DNA of 64,000 nt from contig OY726563.1 in the NCBI GenBank assembly GCA_963383645.1, positions 38,655,831 through 38,719,830 of the forward strand. Reading direction: 5' to 3'. Origin of the DNA: Muscardinus avellanarius. Taxonomy: Eukaryota > Chordata > Mammalia > Rodentia > Gliridae. This document shows positions 41,565 through 52,200 of this stretch, piece by piece; the first letter of the stretch is position 1, and each line of letters opens with the position of its first letter. The notes beneath the pieces were generated by a model that was given only the letters and a program-made list of their open reading frames with translations, was not told where the DNA came from and made no database searches. The position numbers and the translations under genes were made by a program.

Positions 41565-42160
41565 TGGAATATGGACTCTATATACCCAAAATGATCTCGA
41601 AAAAGAACAAAGCTAGAAGATATATATTTTCTGATTTCAAACCACATAAAGCTACAATAATTGAAACAGTGTAGTACTGTTCTAAAGGCAGATATATAAA
41701 CCATTGGAGTTAAATAAAAGCCTAGAGATAAATTCATCCATATATTGTCAAGTTATTTTTGACAAGGTTTCCACGAACATTTGGTGGTAGAAATACTAAT
41801 CTTTTAACTAAATATTGTTGAAAAATAATAATTACATGAAAAAGAATAAAATTGGACCCTTACCTAACACCATATACAAATATTAACTCAAAATAGATAA
41901 AAGACCTAAATATAAATCTTAAGACTATAAACTTTTAGAAGAAAATCTGGGTCATAAAACCTCACAACACTGAAATTGGCAGTGATTTCTTGGATATAAT
42001 TTCAATGGCACAGGCAACAGAAGGGTAAACAAACTCCCTAAAAAATAAAAAAATATTGTATATCCAAAGACAATGTAAACAGAGTTACAAGTTACTGACA
42101 GAATGGGATAAAATATTTCCAAATGCTATATATCTGAAGGTATATTAATATTCCAACTAG
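41565..42160 (+). mobile_element. Inverted L1 ORF2 fragment within half-L1 B
   Basis: Aligns base for base with 27090-27690, with only scattered substitutions and short indels, and keeps the same old stops. Confidence 0.87.
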
Positions 42161-42255
42161 AAATCCTAAAAATTAGCAACAATAAGAGCAAACAATACCA
42201 TTTAGAGATAGGTAATAGACTAACATAAATAATGAATCTCCACAGATAACCAATC

Positions 42256-43176
42256 TTAGTTGTCTGTTGGATGGAAAATCTTGTTTCTCTGGTTCTGGTG
42301 TGTGTTACCTATTTCTTCTTTGTAGTTAATCTCTTTGAGTATTTTCTCTAGCGCTGGTTTTGAAGACATAAATTCCTTCAGTTTCTGTTTGTCATGGAAG
42401 CTTCTTATTTCTCCATCTAATTTGATAGAAAGTTTTGCTGGGTAGAAAATTTTTGGCTGGAAGTTATTTTCTTTCAGAGTTTGGAGTATATTACTCCAAG
42501 CCCTTCTGGCTTTCATGACTTGGTTAGGGAAGTCTGGAGTGATTCTAATTGGTTTGCCTCTGAATGTCACTTGGCCCTTTGTTTTTGTTGCCTTTAAGAT
42601 TCTCTGCTTGGCTTCCACATTGGTCATTTTGATAATTATGTGGTGTGGGGATCCTCTTCTCTGATCCTGTCTAAAGGGAGTTCTATACGTTTCCTGGACC
42701 TGTGTATCGACCTCTTGCTCTATGTTTGGAAAATTTTCTGCTATTACTTCCTTGAAGAGATTGTTGATCCCTTTGGTTTCACTTTCTTTTCCATCCTCTA
42801 TTCCAATTATTCTTAGGTTAGCTCTCTTAAAATGGGCCCATATTTCTTCAATGTCAGATTCCTGCTGTCAGGTTTTTTTTTTTTCTAAATTAGAAACTAT
42901 GCGTTCATTTTTGGATTGCTCATCTTCTAGGAGTGAGATTCTATTCTCCATGTGGTCTAATCGGTTGTTTGTACTTTGAATTGAGGCCTTTACTTCATTA
43001 ATTGCATCCTTTATCTCTTTTTGGCTCTCTCTGAATTCTTTTCAAAACACCTGTATTATTTCTGCAGTTATTTTCCTGATTTGATCTTCTAGAAATCTCT
43101 GAATTTCTGTTTTATCAGGTTCTGATGTTGTGGGGCTGTGGGCATTCATTGCTCCATTGTTATTCCTCTTTCCCAT
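42256..43176 (-). pseudogene. ORF1 of half-L1 B, inactivated
   Basis: Start MGKRNN at 43176. In the coiled coil, the CGA arginine codon of copy A is TGA here (near 43045, on the - strand CAGGTGTTTTGAAAAG), a CpG-decay nonsense change. A T-run length change near 42875 shifts the frame. The C-terminal 123 codons (42627-42256) are open and almost the same as copy A, ending FHPTDN at the same junction. Confidence 0.9.
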
Positions 43177-44156
43177 GATTTTGGAAGTTTGTGCCTTCTC
43201 TGGGTTCTTCCCTTGGGTACTACGATTTTACTTAAGGTGCTCTGGATCTCAAGTCTGTGGTATCTCAGTCCCCACTACTCCTTTACTGGGTTGTATCGCA
43301 GAGTCTCCAACACAGGGAGTCAATTGAGGCTGCTTTATACCATGAGGGGTGCCAGGTTGGGCGTTCTCCTGTGGGGAGTTGTGACTATGTTGTGATATCT
43401 CTGCCACCGCCCCTCCCCCACTGTGTCAAATCCCTGGGAGTGCAGTACTGGGATTTCTCCTCTTGGGGCTGCAATTTGACTCACTGTTGTTGAGTGCGCT
43501 GATGGAGCTGTAGTGGACTAGGTGAATTTGCTGCTGCTGCCGCTGGTGGCAATATGGCACCACTGCCACTCCCTCAGCCATGCGGCTGGCATATTTCTTC
43601 TGTTTTTGAGCTCCACTCTGAGTCCCTGCAGGGTGTGCTGAGCCCAGATCCTAGGAGCTTTAGACACTCCCTGCGCCAAAAAATCTGCCAAATTCCACCC
43701 GGCTGTTCCACAGCGGCTCACCTCGGCTCGCTGTCCGCTGCTCCTCTCTGGGGCCTGGTGGGCTGTTGAGTGCGTTGGTCTGGTGCCGTCAGGTGAACTC
43801 GCCGCTGCCGCCTGCAGTAAGGCGCTGCTGCCACGTCCTCTTGCACGAGGCCAGTGTATCTCCTCTGTGGCTATTAGCTCCGTTCTGAGTCCCCCTCCTC
43901 TCTGGGGCCTGGTGCTGCAAGGTAAGATGGTGCCCACGCCGCTCTGTGCCGCGGCTCCGGACGCAGCATTCTGGTCTGGTTTCTTTCTGGTGTCTCGTTT
44001 TTCCAGCCCTCTTTTTCTTTGTTCCTTGTAATTACATTTTTTGTTTCTCTGCTGTTGGTGTTTTCTGGCTATGAAAGGTGCTGATTTTGTGGTAATAGAG
44101 ATTGGTTGTTAGTGGGGCTCATAAGCCCCGCTTTTCTCCGTCTCCATCTTCCCGGA
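43177..44156 (-). promoter_or_regulatory. 5'UTR of half-L1 B
   Basis: The 5' tip reads TTCCGGGAAGATGGAGACGG. Two related modules begin near 43524 and 43795, about 270 bases apart, longer than the roughly 214-base spacing in copy A. Confidence 0.65.
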
Positions 44157-44299
44157 AGCAAATATTTTTTGTAATGGTCCAAATAGTAAATAGTTTAGTC
44201 TTTGCAGGCCATAGATCGGTGCTAGTGCTACTCAATTCTTGCCATTGTAGAGTGAAAGCTCTGTATCAATAAAACATTATAAAATAAAAAAGTCAGGTC

Positions 44300-44590
44300 C
44301 AAGTGATTGACAGTTTCATTTACTTCTTTCATATCTTGCTGAATTTCTGTATAATGATTCTATCAAATACTAAGAGAAGAGTATCGAAAGGTTTCCATCT
44401 GCAATTATAAATTTATTCATTTTTTTCAGTTCTATCAAATTTGGCTTCATGTATTATTAAGCTCTGTTTTTTGATTTGTACACATTTAGAATTCTTATGT
44501 CTTTTTAGTGAATTGACAGTATTGTTATGTAATGTCACTTTTTCTTCTTAAAAGTTTTTCTTCCTCTTAAATCCAATTTGATATTTTTTC
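44300..44590 (-). mobile_element. Old L1 antisense fragment, continued
   Basis: TCATGTATTATTAAGCTCTG, TAGAATTCTTATGTCTTTTT and GTAATGTCACTTTTTCTTC resemble the same old antisense L1 as 40721-41130. Confidence 0.55.
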
Positions 44591-44595
44591 AGCCA

Positions 44596-44965
44596 GAGCT
44601 CTCACTGCTGTGACCAAAAATTCCTGACGACCACAATTTAGAGGAAGGACAATTTATTTGCTCACAGGTCTGGAAATTTCCATGTTAGGCCAGCTTATGT
44701 CTGCAAAGCTCAGAACATGGTGGTCAGAAACAGAGCGAGGGGAGGGAGCCAGGGAAATATATAGCCCCCAAGCCCACACCCTCAGTGACCTACATCCTCC
44801 AGCCACACACTATTGCCTATGTTACCATCCAGTAAACCCAGTGGGATTAATCCACTGATGAGATTAAAACTCTCATGATTCCATTATTTCATCTCTGAAT
44901 GTTTTTACATTGCCAATATATGAGCTTTTCCAGGGGACATTATATATTCAAACCATACCGATCTT
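44596..44965 (-). mobile_element. MaLR-type LTR, antisense
   Basis: GCTCTCACTGCTGTGACCAA, GGACAATTTATTTGCTCACAG, CCTCAGTGACCTACATCCTC and a CAGGGGACATTATATATTC end fit the reversed MaLR layout. Confidence 0.65.
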
Positions 44966-45284
44966 AACATAGAATTTTTGTCATGAATAAATAAAAAGAG
45001 TCAGGCATGGTGGTGAAACACAACACATGACATATCAATTCCTTGTTCACAACTTCCATTGCACCATTTGTTTTCCAGACTCCAGGATAATGTTCAAACA
45101 CATATGACCCTTACACATCTAATTCTAATCATGTAACTTATGCTACTAAGTCTAAATATTAAAAACTTAAAATCTTTATTTCACAGACTCAATTGCAGGT
45201 AGGGTTCTGCATGTATATGATGTTAAGTCAGCCAGATGCATGCATGTGAGATATAGAAGGCAGAGGTGTTTTTATGAAGCAGCA
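44966..45284. other. Unassigned sequence with a short SINE scrap
   Basis: AGTCAGGCATGGTGGTGAAA (45000-45020) is the first 20 bases or so of a B1 half. The remainder is not recognised. Confidence 0.45.
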
Positions 45285-45425
45285 TGTGTTAGTAAGTTTT
45301 CCATCATTGTGACAAAATACCTGAAATAATTTAAAAGGAAGAGTTTTATTTTGGCTTATGGTTTCAGAGATGTTTGTCTATGGTCATTTGGTCCTATGTT
45401 TTCATTGTAGTAATGATGGCATTCT
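45285..45425 (-). mobile_element. MaLR LTR end, antisense
   Basis: GTGTTAGTAAGTTTTCCATC, GACAAAATACCTGAAATAAT and TTTTATTTTGGCTTATGG; only the LTR terminus remains. Confidence 0.65.
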
Positions 45426-45449
45426 GATTGTGGCAATTTTATTTATGTA

Positions 45450-45515
45450 CTGGCTTGTTGCCACTGGGAATTGAACATAGGGCTTTGCCCATGCTAGGTA
45501 AATATCTCCAGCTGT
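45450..45515 (-). mobile_element. ID-type SINE (undeleted), antisense
   Basis: ACTGGGAATTGAACATAGGG, CCCATGCTAGGTAAATATC and TCCAGCTG match the full rodent ID element, including the stretch missing from the dID halves. Confidence 0.7.
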
Positions 45516-45639
45516 ATGGAGTCTTTTTGTTTAGGGCAATGGCTATATGGTTCTGGAGCTAGAAGCATCCTGACATAGAAGAAATAGCAGCTTCCTTGAT
45601 GGACTAGTTCTACAGTCTGACTTTGAGATTTTTTCTCCC

Positions 45640-47440
45640 CTTAGAATATACTTCTTCAGCTCCTCCAATGACTATTTTATGCCATTACCATGCTGTTTCT
45701 GTCACTATGGCTCTCTTGTATAATTTGTTATTGGGTATTGTGATGCCAGCCTTATTCTTTAATGCTGAGAATTGATTTGACTATTTTGGATCTTTTTCTC
45801 CTCCATATGAATTTTAGGATTGTTTTTTCTAAAACAGTGAAGAATATCATTGGTATTATAATGGAGGCTGCATTGAACCTGAGGATCACTTTTGGTGATA
45901 TAGCCTTTTAAACCATGTTAATTCTGTCTATCCATGAATATGGAAGGTCTTCCATCTTTTTAAATTTACTCTTTGACATTCTATAATTTTCATTGTTAGA
46001 CTTATTCCTAAATATATTTTTGAAACTATGTGAATGTAATTGTTTTTTTCATTTCTTTATCAGCAGAGTCATTATTGATATACATAAACTATTAATTTTT
46101 CATGTGATTTTATATCCTGTTACTTTGCTGAATTTGTTTATCAGTACTAGAAGTCTTCTGGAGTCTTTAGGATCTTCTAAGTATAGAATCATATCATCTG
46201 AAAATGAGGATAATCTGACTTCTACTTTTTCTATGTATATGCCTTTTACTTCTTCCCCTTGATTACTTGTTCTGGCTAAAATTTTAAATAGTTTATTGAA
46301 TAAAAGTGGTTGAAGTAGATATCCCTGTCTTATTCTGGATTTTAGTAAAAATGCTTTCAGTTTTTCTTCATTAAGTTGGCTTTGCATCTGTCCAGTGTAG
46401 CCATCATGATGTTGAGGTAAGTTCTTTCTATTTCTAGGGTTTTTTAAAAAAAATTTATCATGAAAGACTATTGAACTTTGCCATTTTTTCAATATCTATT
46501 GAGGTGAACATGTAATTTTTGTCCTTGGTTCTATTTATGTGGTATATTACATTTATTGGTTTGCATATCAAGCCATCCTTGCATCCTTGAGATGAAACCA
46601 ACTTGATCATGGTACATGATTTTTTAAGCTTACTGTTGAATTTGATGTTCCAGTATCTCATTAAGAATATTTACATCTATGTTCATCAAATATATTATCC
46701 TATAGTTTACTTTTTTTGAAGTATTCTTATCTGGTTTTGGAAAAACAGTGATACTGTCTTCATAGAATGAGTTTAGAACTCTTCCCTTCATTTCTATTTC
46801 ATGGAAAAATTGAGAATAATTTACATTAGTTCTTCAAAGATCTGGTAGAATTCAGCTGTGAATTCCATCTGGTTCTGGGAGGCTTTTGTTGGAAGACTTT
46901 TCACTACAACTTTAATCTCTTTACTTCTTATTCATCTGTTTAGGTTTTCTATTTCATTTTGTCCTCATTTCAGTAGGTCATATGTGTTTATAAATATATC
47001 TATTTCTTCTAGATTTTCTACTTTATTGGAATATACCTTTTCAAAGTAGTCTCTAATAGTCCTCTGAATTCCAGTGGTATCTGTTGTGATATCTCATTTT
47101 TCATCTCTGATTTTAAAAATCTGGGTCCTTTCTCTTTCTTTTGATTTGTTTAACTAAGGATTTATCAACCTTATTTATCTTTTCAAAGAATAGACTATTT
47201 CCTTGATCCTTTGTATTGCTTTTCAATTCTCTATTTCATTAATTTTGGCTCTGATATTAGTTATTTCTTCTGGTTTTAGAATATGTTCTTGTGTTTTTTA
47301 GGACCTTGAGATTTATCATTGTTTGTTTGTGATCTTTCTGACTTTTATGTAAGCACTTGTAGCTATAAACTGCCTTCTTAGGACCACATTCTCTAGCTTT
47401 TTTGATTTCAAACTACAAAGAAGTTGGAGAATACAGCTTA
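45640..47440 (-). mobile_element. Old L1 ORF2, antisense
   Basis: The - strand carries the reverse-transcriptase core. An open stretch at 46100-46492 reads [20 protein letters not shown] and KFSKVTGYKIT, with Ser where FADD has Ala. Other landmarks: TTGGTTTCATCTCAAGGATG at about 46595 and GATTCATCTGGTTCTGGGAG-like sequence at 46860. Many stops; no intact frame. Confidence 0.88.
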
Positions 47441-47496
47441 GTTTTTTATGCCATCCTGATCCCATCTAATGATTCCTAATGATTAAGAAATTGCAA

Positions 47497-47720
47497 GCAC
47501 AAGGCAAGGTGGTACACACCTGTAATCCCAGCTACTCAGAGTCTGAAACAGGAGGATCACTAGCTCAAGGCCAGCCTGGCCTCAACTTAATGAGATCCAA
47601 TTTCAAAATAAAATTTTAAAGGGGATGTGGATATAGCTCAGTAGTAGAGTCCTTGTCTAGAATACATGAAACACTGGGTTCAATCCCCAGTAATGTACAA
47701 ATAAAATAAATAAAATAAAA
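47497..47720 (+). mobile_element. B1-ID SINE with complete ID half
   Basis: The B1 half (AAGGCAAGGTGGTACACACC) is followed by a full-length ID half: GATATAGCTCAGTAGTAGAG, CCTTGTCTAGAATACATG, AAACACTGGGTTCAATCCCC. The central segment is absent from all the dID copies, so this represents an older form. Confidence 0.85.
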
Positions 47721-48189
47721 TTGCAAACACCTAATTGCTTTGGGTTTTAAAAGTTGAGACAAGTAAAGTTAAGCGAAGAAACAACTGAAAAGACAGTCAA
47801 GGCACAAAGGACTTTATATGTCATATTATCTGGACTTTCTCTTATATATAGTAAAGATCCATTTGATAATCTCAGGTGGAATATCTAGGTTTGGATTTTA
47901 GCTACATCAGTACTACTTGAAGTGTGGCCCACTCATCAGTGCTGGCCCAAGAACTGTTTACTGTAGGTGCAAAATAAATACAGAAACTGAAGTTAAGTAT
48001 TTAAACATTTTATAGCAATTTGCCATTGCTACCACATCCAAGTAATTGATCAGTTGATGTTGACAAAGTATTGGGTTTTTTTTTTTTATCTTCTGGAAAC
48101 AAAAGTCTGATTCTTCACCATAGATGGTTTGAGAAGCACTGAGATCATTCTGGATGTTGTATTGAAAGTTGAAATGAGATTATAAAGAG
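47721..48189. other. Apparently unique sequence
   Basis: No repeat or ORF of note. Confidence 0.4.
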
Positions 48190-48247
48190 GCAGGGGAGAT
48201 GATGAATAGGAGAACATCATGCTGAGTGAGACAAACCAGATTCAGAA

Positions 48248-48642
48248 TGTCGGGGCCTGCTCGGCTAGACCGGGATGGGGCGTTGGCTCAAGATGGCGCC
48301 TAGGCATGTTGCCAAGTCACGAGGCTCACGAGGCTGGCGGTGCCCTGAGCCTGAGCAGTGAGCCCTATCAGGCACCTATGAATGATCAGTGACGCAGAGC
48401 TTCGTGCTACCACCAGCCCACCTATGAGAGGGTTAGAAATGTCCATGCCCTATCTGTGGGAAGCTTGGGGTTGGTGGAGTGATGAGGGAGGGGTTATGAG
48501 ACTCATATATATTTGCCTGCTGTGCGCATAGAGGAGGAAGCATTAAAGAGGAAGCATTAAAGAGGAAGTAGCTTCATCAGCAAGTTGGCGTTCGTGTGTT
48601 TCTTCCCTAGGCTCTGCTGGTCAGAGCCTTAGGGTCGCGACA
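48248..48642 (+). mobile_element. Solo LTR, class II (ERVK/IAP-like)
   Basis: 395 bases bounded by TGTCGGGGCC and GGTCGCGACA (TG...CA ends with inverted-repeat flavour). It is flanked by a perfect 6-base duplication TCAGAA at 48242-48247 and 48643-48648, the size made by class II (beta-like) retroviral integrases. TCATATATATTTGCC is a TATA candidate at about 48502 and ATTAAA a poly(A)-signal candidate at 48542 and 48556. CpG content is higher than in surrounding DNA, suggesting moderate age. No internal gag, pol or env remains. Orientation is assigned from the TATA and ATTAAA order. Confidence 0.85.
48534..48568 (+). repeat. 14-bp tandem repeat in the LTR
   Basis: GAGGAAGCATTAAA repeated twice plus a partial third copy, duplicating the ATTAAA signal. 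Confidence 0.9.
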
Positions 48643-48671
48643 TCAGAAAGTCAAGGGTCTTATATTTTTTT

Positions 48672-48765
48672 CTCAAATACGGAAGTTGCTAAGGCTGGTC
48701 ACAAACCTGCGATCCTCCTATCTAAACCTCCCCTTACAGGCATCCACTACCACATCCAGCTCTTT
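48672..48765 (-). mobile_element. B1 half fragment
   Basis: GTTGCTAAGGCTGGTCACAA, GCGATCCTCCTATCTAAACC and CCACTACCACATCCAGCTC; no ID half. Confidence 0.75.
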
Positions 48766-48971
48766 TTTAGTTTTGACCCCTAGAATTCCATTCAATTCCA
48801 CCCTTCTCTCTTTCCCTCTTTCCCTCCCCCTTTCCCTGCTTCCTTTCTTTCTTCCATTCACTTATTTTAATATATTTTTTAACCTAAGGGCAAATGATAA
48901 GAATTGATATACTGTTTACCCAGGTTTGCCAACTGTTTACATTTTACTCATTTGTATACTCTCATGTTCTC

Positions 48972-49005
48972 TCTGTCTCTGTCTCTGTCTCACTGTCTGT
49001 CTCTC
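48972..49005. repeat. (CTCTGT)n-like simple repeat
   Basis: Short CTCTGT/CTGTCT run in pyrimidine-rich sequence. Confidence 0.85.
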
Positions 49006-49073
49006 ACACATACAATTTATGAAGGAAATTTTAAAAGGAAAAAATCCTAGAACCATCTCATGAAAAAAAAAAA

Positions 49074-49273
49074 TTTTTTTTTTTTTGGTGGTACTGGGGT
49101 TCCTGGAAGTCGTTCTACCTCCAGGCTACACTCCCAGACCTATTTTTATATTTTTTTAAATTTTGAAACAGGGTCTCCTAAGCCAGCACGCACGGCTGGC
49201 TTTGAACCTGAGGGATCCGCCTGTCTCTGCCTCCCAAGCACGGGGATTACAAGTGTGTGCCACCATGCCCGGC
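49074..49273 (-). mobile_element. Young-subfamily B1-dID SINE
   Basis: GGTGGTACTGGGGTTCCTGG to CCACCATGCCCGGC, with A-rich DNA on both sides obscuring the target duplication. Confidence 0.9.
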
Positions 49274-49307
49274 AAAAAAAAAAAATGTTTTATCAAATCT
49301 ACAGTAT

Positions 49308-49440
49308 GCAGCCTCGACAACTTAGTGAGATCCTCTGCAGCTTAGTGAGACCCTGTTTCCAAATAAATAAAATCAGGCTGGGGGTTTAGCTCAGAGGTAG
49401 AATTCCTCTGGGTTCAATCCCCAGTGCCACACACAAAAAA
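49308..49440 (+). mobile_element. 5'-truncated B1-dID SINE
   Basis: Begins in the B1 half at GCCTCGACAACTTAGTGAGA; the ID half GGCTGGGGGTTTAGCTCAGA to TTCAATCCCCAGTGCC is complete. Opposite in orientation to the SINE 35 bases upstream. Confidence 0.88.
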
Positions 49441-50099
49441 ATCTAGCAGTATGAAAGACAAAATTTTGAATCTTACTTTACCAAATATTTTATATTTTAT
49501 GATGCTTTTACATCTTGGGGCCTTTGATAATTCTGCAGAGACTGCCTTTTCCAGGGTTACCTAATTCTAGAGAGAGCAAACAACTTGCCTGCCATTGTAC
49601 CTTTCATAAATAAACGGATCAATCCAGAGCTCATACCTACAACTGCCTCTAAGCACTAAGCCAATATTTTTCTTGCCCTAAATCACCCCAGTGCCAGGTA
49701 CTGGAAAACTAGAGATTACAAACGATAGCTTAGAGCCTGCTGGAATTATTCAAACTAGCCAATTCCCTCTACAGTCTCAGTCCACCTTTCCCACAAATAT
49801 CACAATAAGGGCTTCTGCCTATGCTTTACCCCCACTCCAATCATTCTGTCTTCTGATGGATCCTGGTGCTTTCCCACATGGCCCTGTGTGGCATGACATG
49901 TCCCCTCTTCTTGGTAACTATGGATAATAAATCATTCTTTCAAAGGTTGTTATCTCTGTGTCTGTTACTTATTCTACCTGATAGCAAACAAACTAAGATA
50001 CATTTCAACACACCAATCAGTTTATTCCAAAAAGTAACTGATAATTTGAATAATAAAATATGTAAATATATTATACCACATATTAGAGTTGGGATTTAG
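49441..50099. other. Apparently unique sequence
   Basis: 49560-49680 faintly resembles MIR but is not convincing. No coding motif in the 78-codon frame at 49691-49927. Confidence 0.4.
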
Positions 50100-50455
50100 A
50101 GTGTTTCCCCCCACCAAGGATCATGTGTTGAAAGCATGGTGCCCGATGCAGGAAGGTTCAGAAGTTGAGCATGGCTGGAGGAGGTGGGTCTCTGAGAGTA
50201 TGGTCTTGGAGACTATATATTTCCCTAGTCCCCTTTATCTCAATCTTTCTGCTTCCTGATTGCCATGAGATGAAAGTGGCTATTCGTTCTCCTGATACTC
50301 TGCCACTGTAATTTCTGCCTTAGAGCCTGCCAACCATGAAATAAACCGACAAAACTATGAGCCCAAAGAAACCTTTCTTCTTCTAAGTTGTGCTTCTCAG
50401 GTATTTTGGTCAGCAATGGAAAAACAGCAATGGAAAATCAAACTAATATTTCATA
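50100..50455 (+). mobile_element. MaLR-type LTR
   Basis: AAGGATCATGTGTTGAAAGC start, GAGGAGGTGGGTCTCTGAGA, then GCCAACCATGAAATAAACCG and CTTCTAAGTTGTGCTTCTCAGGTATTTTGG at the 3' end. Confidence 0.78.
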
Positions 50456-51150
50456 CTACTAAAGAATACAACTAATAAAGAATACATGAGAATTTTGATA
50501 GAGCAATGAATATTTCATACAATTCAATCAAATGTATCCATGCAAAATTTAGAGCAAACATATCAGTTGTAATTCTTTCCAAACACTCTCATAAAGTCAG
50601 AATCTCAGTAAACACCAATAGATGCTTCTATGCAACTTAATAGCAAGGGTCCTAACCAATGCAAAGGGCAAGATAAACAAATAATGTATATTTAAATTGG
50701 ATTTGGCCGGCCGTGGTAGCGCACGCTTGTAAGCCCCGCGCTTGAGAGGCAGAGACAGGAGGATGGCGCAGGTTCGAAGCCAGCGCCCGCGCTGGCTTAG
50801 GAGACCCCGTTTCTAAAATAAAAATGTAAAAATAGGTCTGAGAGTGTAGCCCGGAGGTAGAAGGGCTTCCAGGAACCCCAGTACCACCAAAAAAAATGGA
50901 TTTGGAAGAGAAAAACTATGTGCTGATTATATGATAATATATAGAGAAAATTTCAAGAGAAAATACAGATAAATTATTAAGACAAATAATTTTAGTTTGC
51001 TGTATAACGTGTCAACAAATTGATAACAACTAAAACTCTTCATCATGACTTCAAATGGTGATTTTTTAACACATACAACTGAATAACAAAAGCAATTTTC
51101 AGAAGGATTCTTGTGGTTTGGTCCCACATATAAGTTTACATCATATATAT
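50456..51150 (+). mobile_element. Very decayed L1 ORF2 fragment
   Basis: GTCCTAACCAATGCAAAGGG, then after a SINE GAAGAGAAAAACTATGTGCTGATTATATGA, align loosely with the reverse-transcriptase region around FADD; the aspartate box is destroyed. Confidence 0.6.
50707..50896 (+). mobile_element. Young-subfamily B1-dID SINE nested in L1
   Basis: CCGGCCGTGGTAGCGCACGC start, AACCCCAGTACCACC end; nine-base duplication TGGATTTGG at 50698-50706 and 50897-50905. Confidence 0.94.
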
Positions 51151-51187
51151 AATATCTATCTATATATCTATCCATCCATCTATCTAT
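51150..51187. repeat. (ATCT)n repeat
   Basis: Imperfect ATCT/ATCC run of about nine units. Confidence 0.9.
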
Positions 51188-51469
51188 GTTTAAAATCTGA
51201 AATGTAATATTATGAATGGTCTAGGAACACACAAATGTGATAATTTAACTAAAGCTTGCATGATAATGATAACTTCCAAATTCATGATGATAATTACCTC
51301 TAGGAAGAGAGGGAAATAAATGAGATTGGGGATGGTAACACATGTGGCTCCACTTTGATCTATAATATTTTTTAAAGCAGATGCAAAGAACTATAATAAA
51401 TTAAATTTGGTTAAGCCAGGTGATAGATAAATGGGTATATCTTATATTTATTGCTATAGTTTTCCATAT
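51188..51469. other. Unassigned AT-rich sequence
   Basis: Probably old repeat but no family recognised. Confidence 0.35.
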
Positions 51470-51650
51470 GGATTTTTTTAATGATACTTGGGATTGAACC
51501 CAGGAATGTTCTGCTTCTGGGCTATAATCCTAACCCTATTATTTTAAACAGGGTCTTGCTAAACTGCTGAGGCTGTCCTTGAACCTGCCATTCTCCCTTC
51601 TCTGTCTCTCAAGTATTGGGATTACAGGTGTGCACCATCATACCCACTCA
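51470..51650 (-). mobile_element. B1-dID SINE
   Basis: GATACTTGGGATTGAACCCA to TGCACCATCATACCCACTC. Confidence 0.88.
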
Positions 51651-51966
51651 TATGGAATATATTTATTAAAGGAATTAGGAAGATAAGTTAGATAGCTATT
51701 TGGCAATCTAAGCACAAGTTGATAGGATGTAGTCTAGACAGTAGTCAGGAAAGGAAAGAAGAGAAAGAAGTATTTCAGCTAATGAAAGAGATTGAATTGG
51801 GACATGGTAGTAGGAATGAAGAGTCCATAATACCTCTTAATATTCTAGACTGGAAAATTGTGTAGATGGTGTTGCAAATACTGAGATATAGCTCATCATG
51901 AAAGGTAGGTTTAGATATGAGCAGAACTGTATTTTCCACCATGTTGCATTAGAAATATCAATCTAC
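51651..51966. other. Unassigned sequence
   Basis: No recognised repeat or ORF. Confidence 0.4.
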
Positions 51967-52200
51967 AGCTGGGCATAGAAGCACACGCCTGCAATCTCAG
52001 TACTTGGAAGACAGGAGGATTGCAGGTTTTCAGCCATCTTCAGCAACCTAGCGAGGCCCTCCATAATTTAGTGAGAACCTGTTTCAAAAATAAAAAAATT
52101 AAATACAGCTGGTGGTGTAGCTCAGAGGTACAATGCCCCTGCTTCAATCCCTAGCATCACCACACACACACAAAAAAAAAAGAAAAAAAGGAAAAGAAAA
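51967..52200 (+). mobile_element. B1-dID SINE
   Basis: CAGCTGGGCATAGAAGCACA start; AGCTGGTGGTGTAGCTCAGA to CAATCCCTAGCATC, with CA and A-rich tail to about 52200. Confidence 0.9.

Larger units (their letters stand above)
41153..44156 (-). mobile_element. Half-L1 chimera, copy B
   Basis: Same architecture and internal junctions as copy A: 5'UTR (44156-43177), ORF1 (43176-42256, broken), inverted ORF2 piece (about 42160-41565), unassigned segment, and L1 3'UTR with poly(A) at about 41205. About 50 further bases (41153-41203) lie between poly(A) and the 12-base target duplication and may be a 3' transduction. About 3.0 kb long. Confidence 0.9.
41130..44285. mobile_element. hAT-Charlie-type element split by half-L1 B
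   Basis: AAAAGTTAGCAAATATTTT (to 41152) joins 44169-44285 to give a collinear MER-type sequence: GTAATGGTCCAAATAGTAAA, TTTGCAGGCCATAGATCGGT, CTACTCAATTCTTGCCATTG. AGCAAATATTTT is present on both sides (41141-41152, 44157-44168), the target duplication of the inserted half-L1. The exact MER family name is uncertain. Confidence 0.75.
48190..48690 (+). mobile_element. L1 3'-end fragment split by a solo LTR
   Basis: GGAGAACATCATGCTGAGTGAGACAAACC before the LTR joins AAAGTCAAGGGTCTTATATT after it, giving collinear L1 sequence once one TCAGAA copy is removed. Confidence 0.7.

Noticed and set aside
43518..44031. GC-rich frames of 82 and 139 codons on opposite strands
   Set aside because: They lie in the 5'UTR of half-L1 B; openness reflects GC-rich module repeats.
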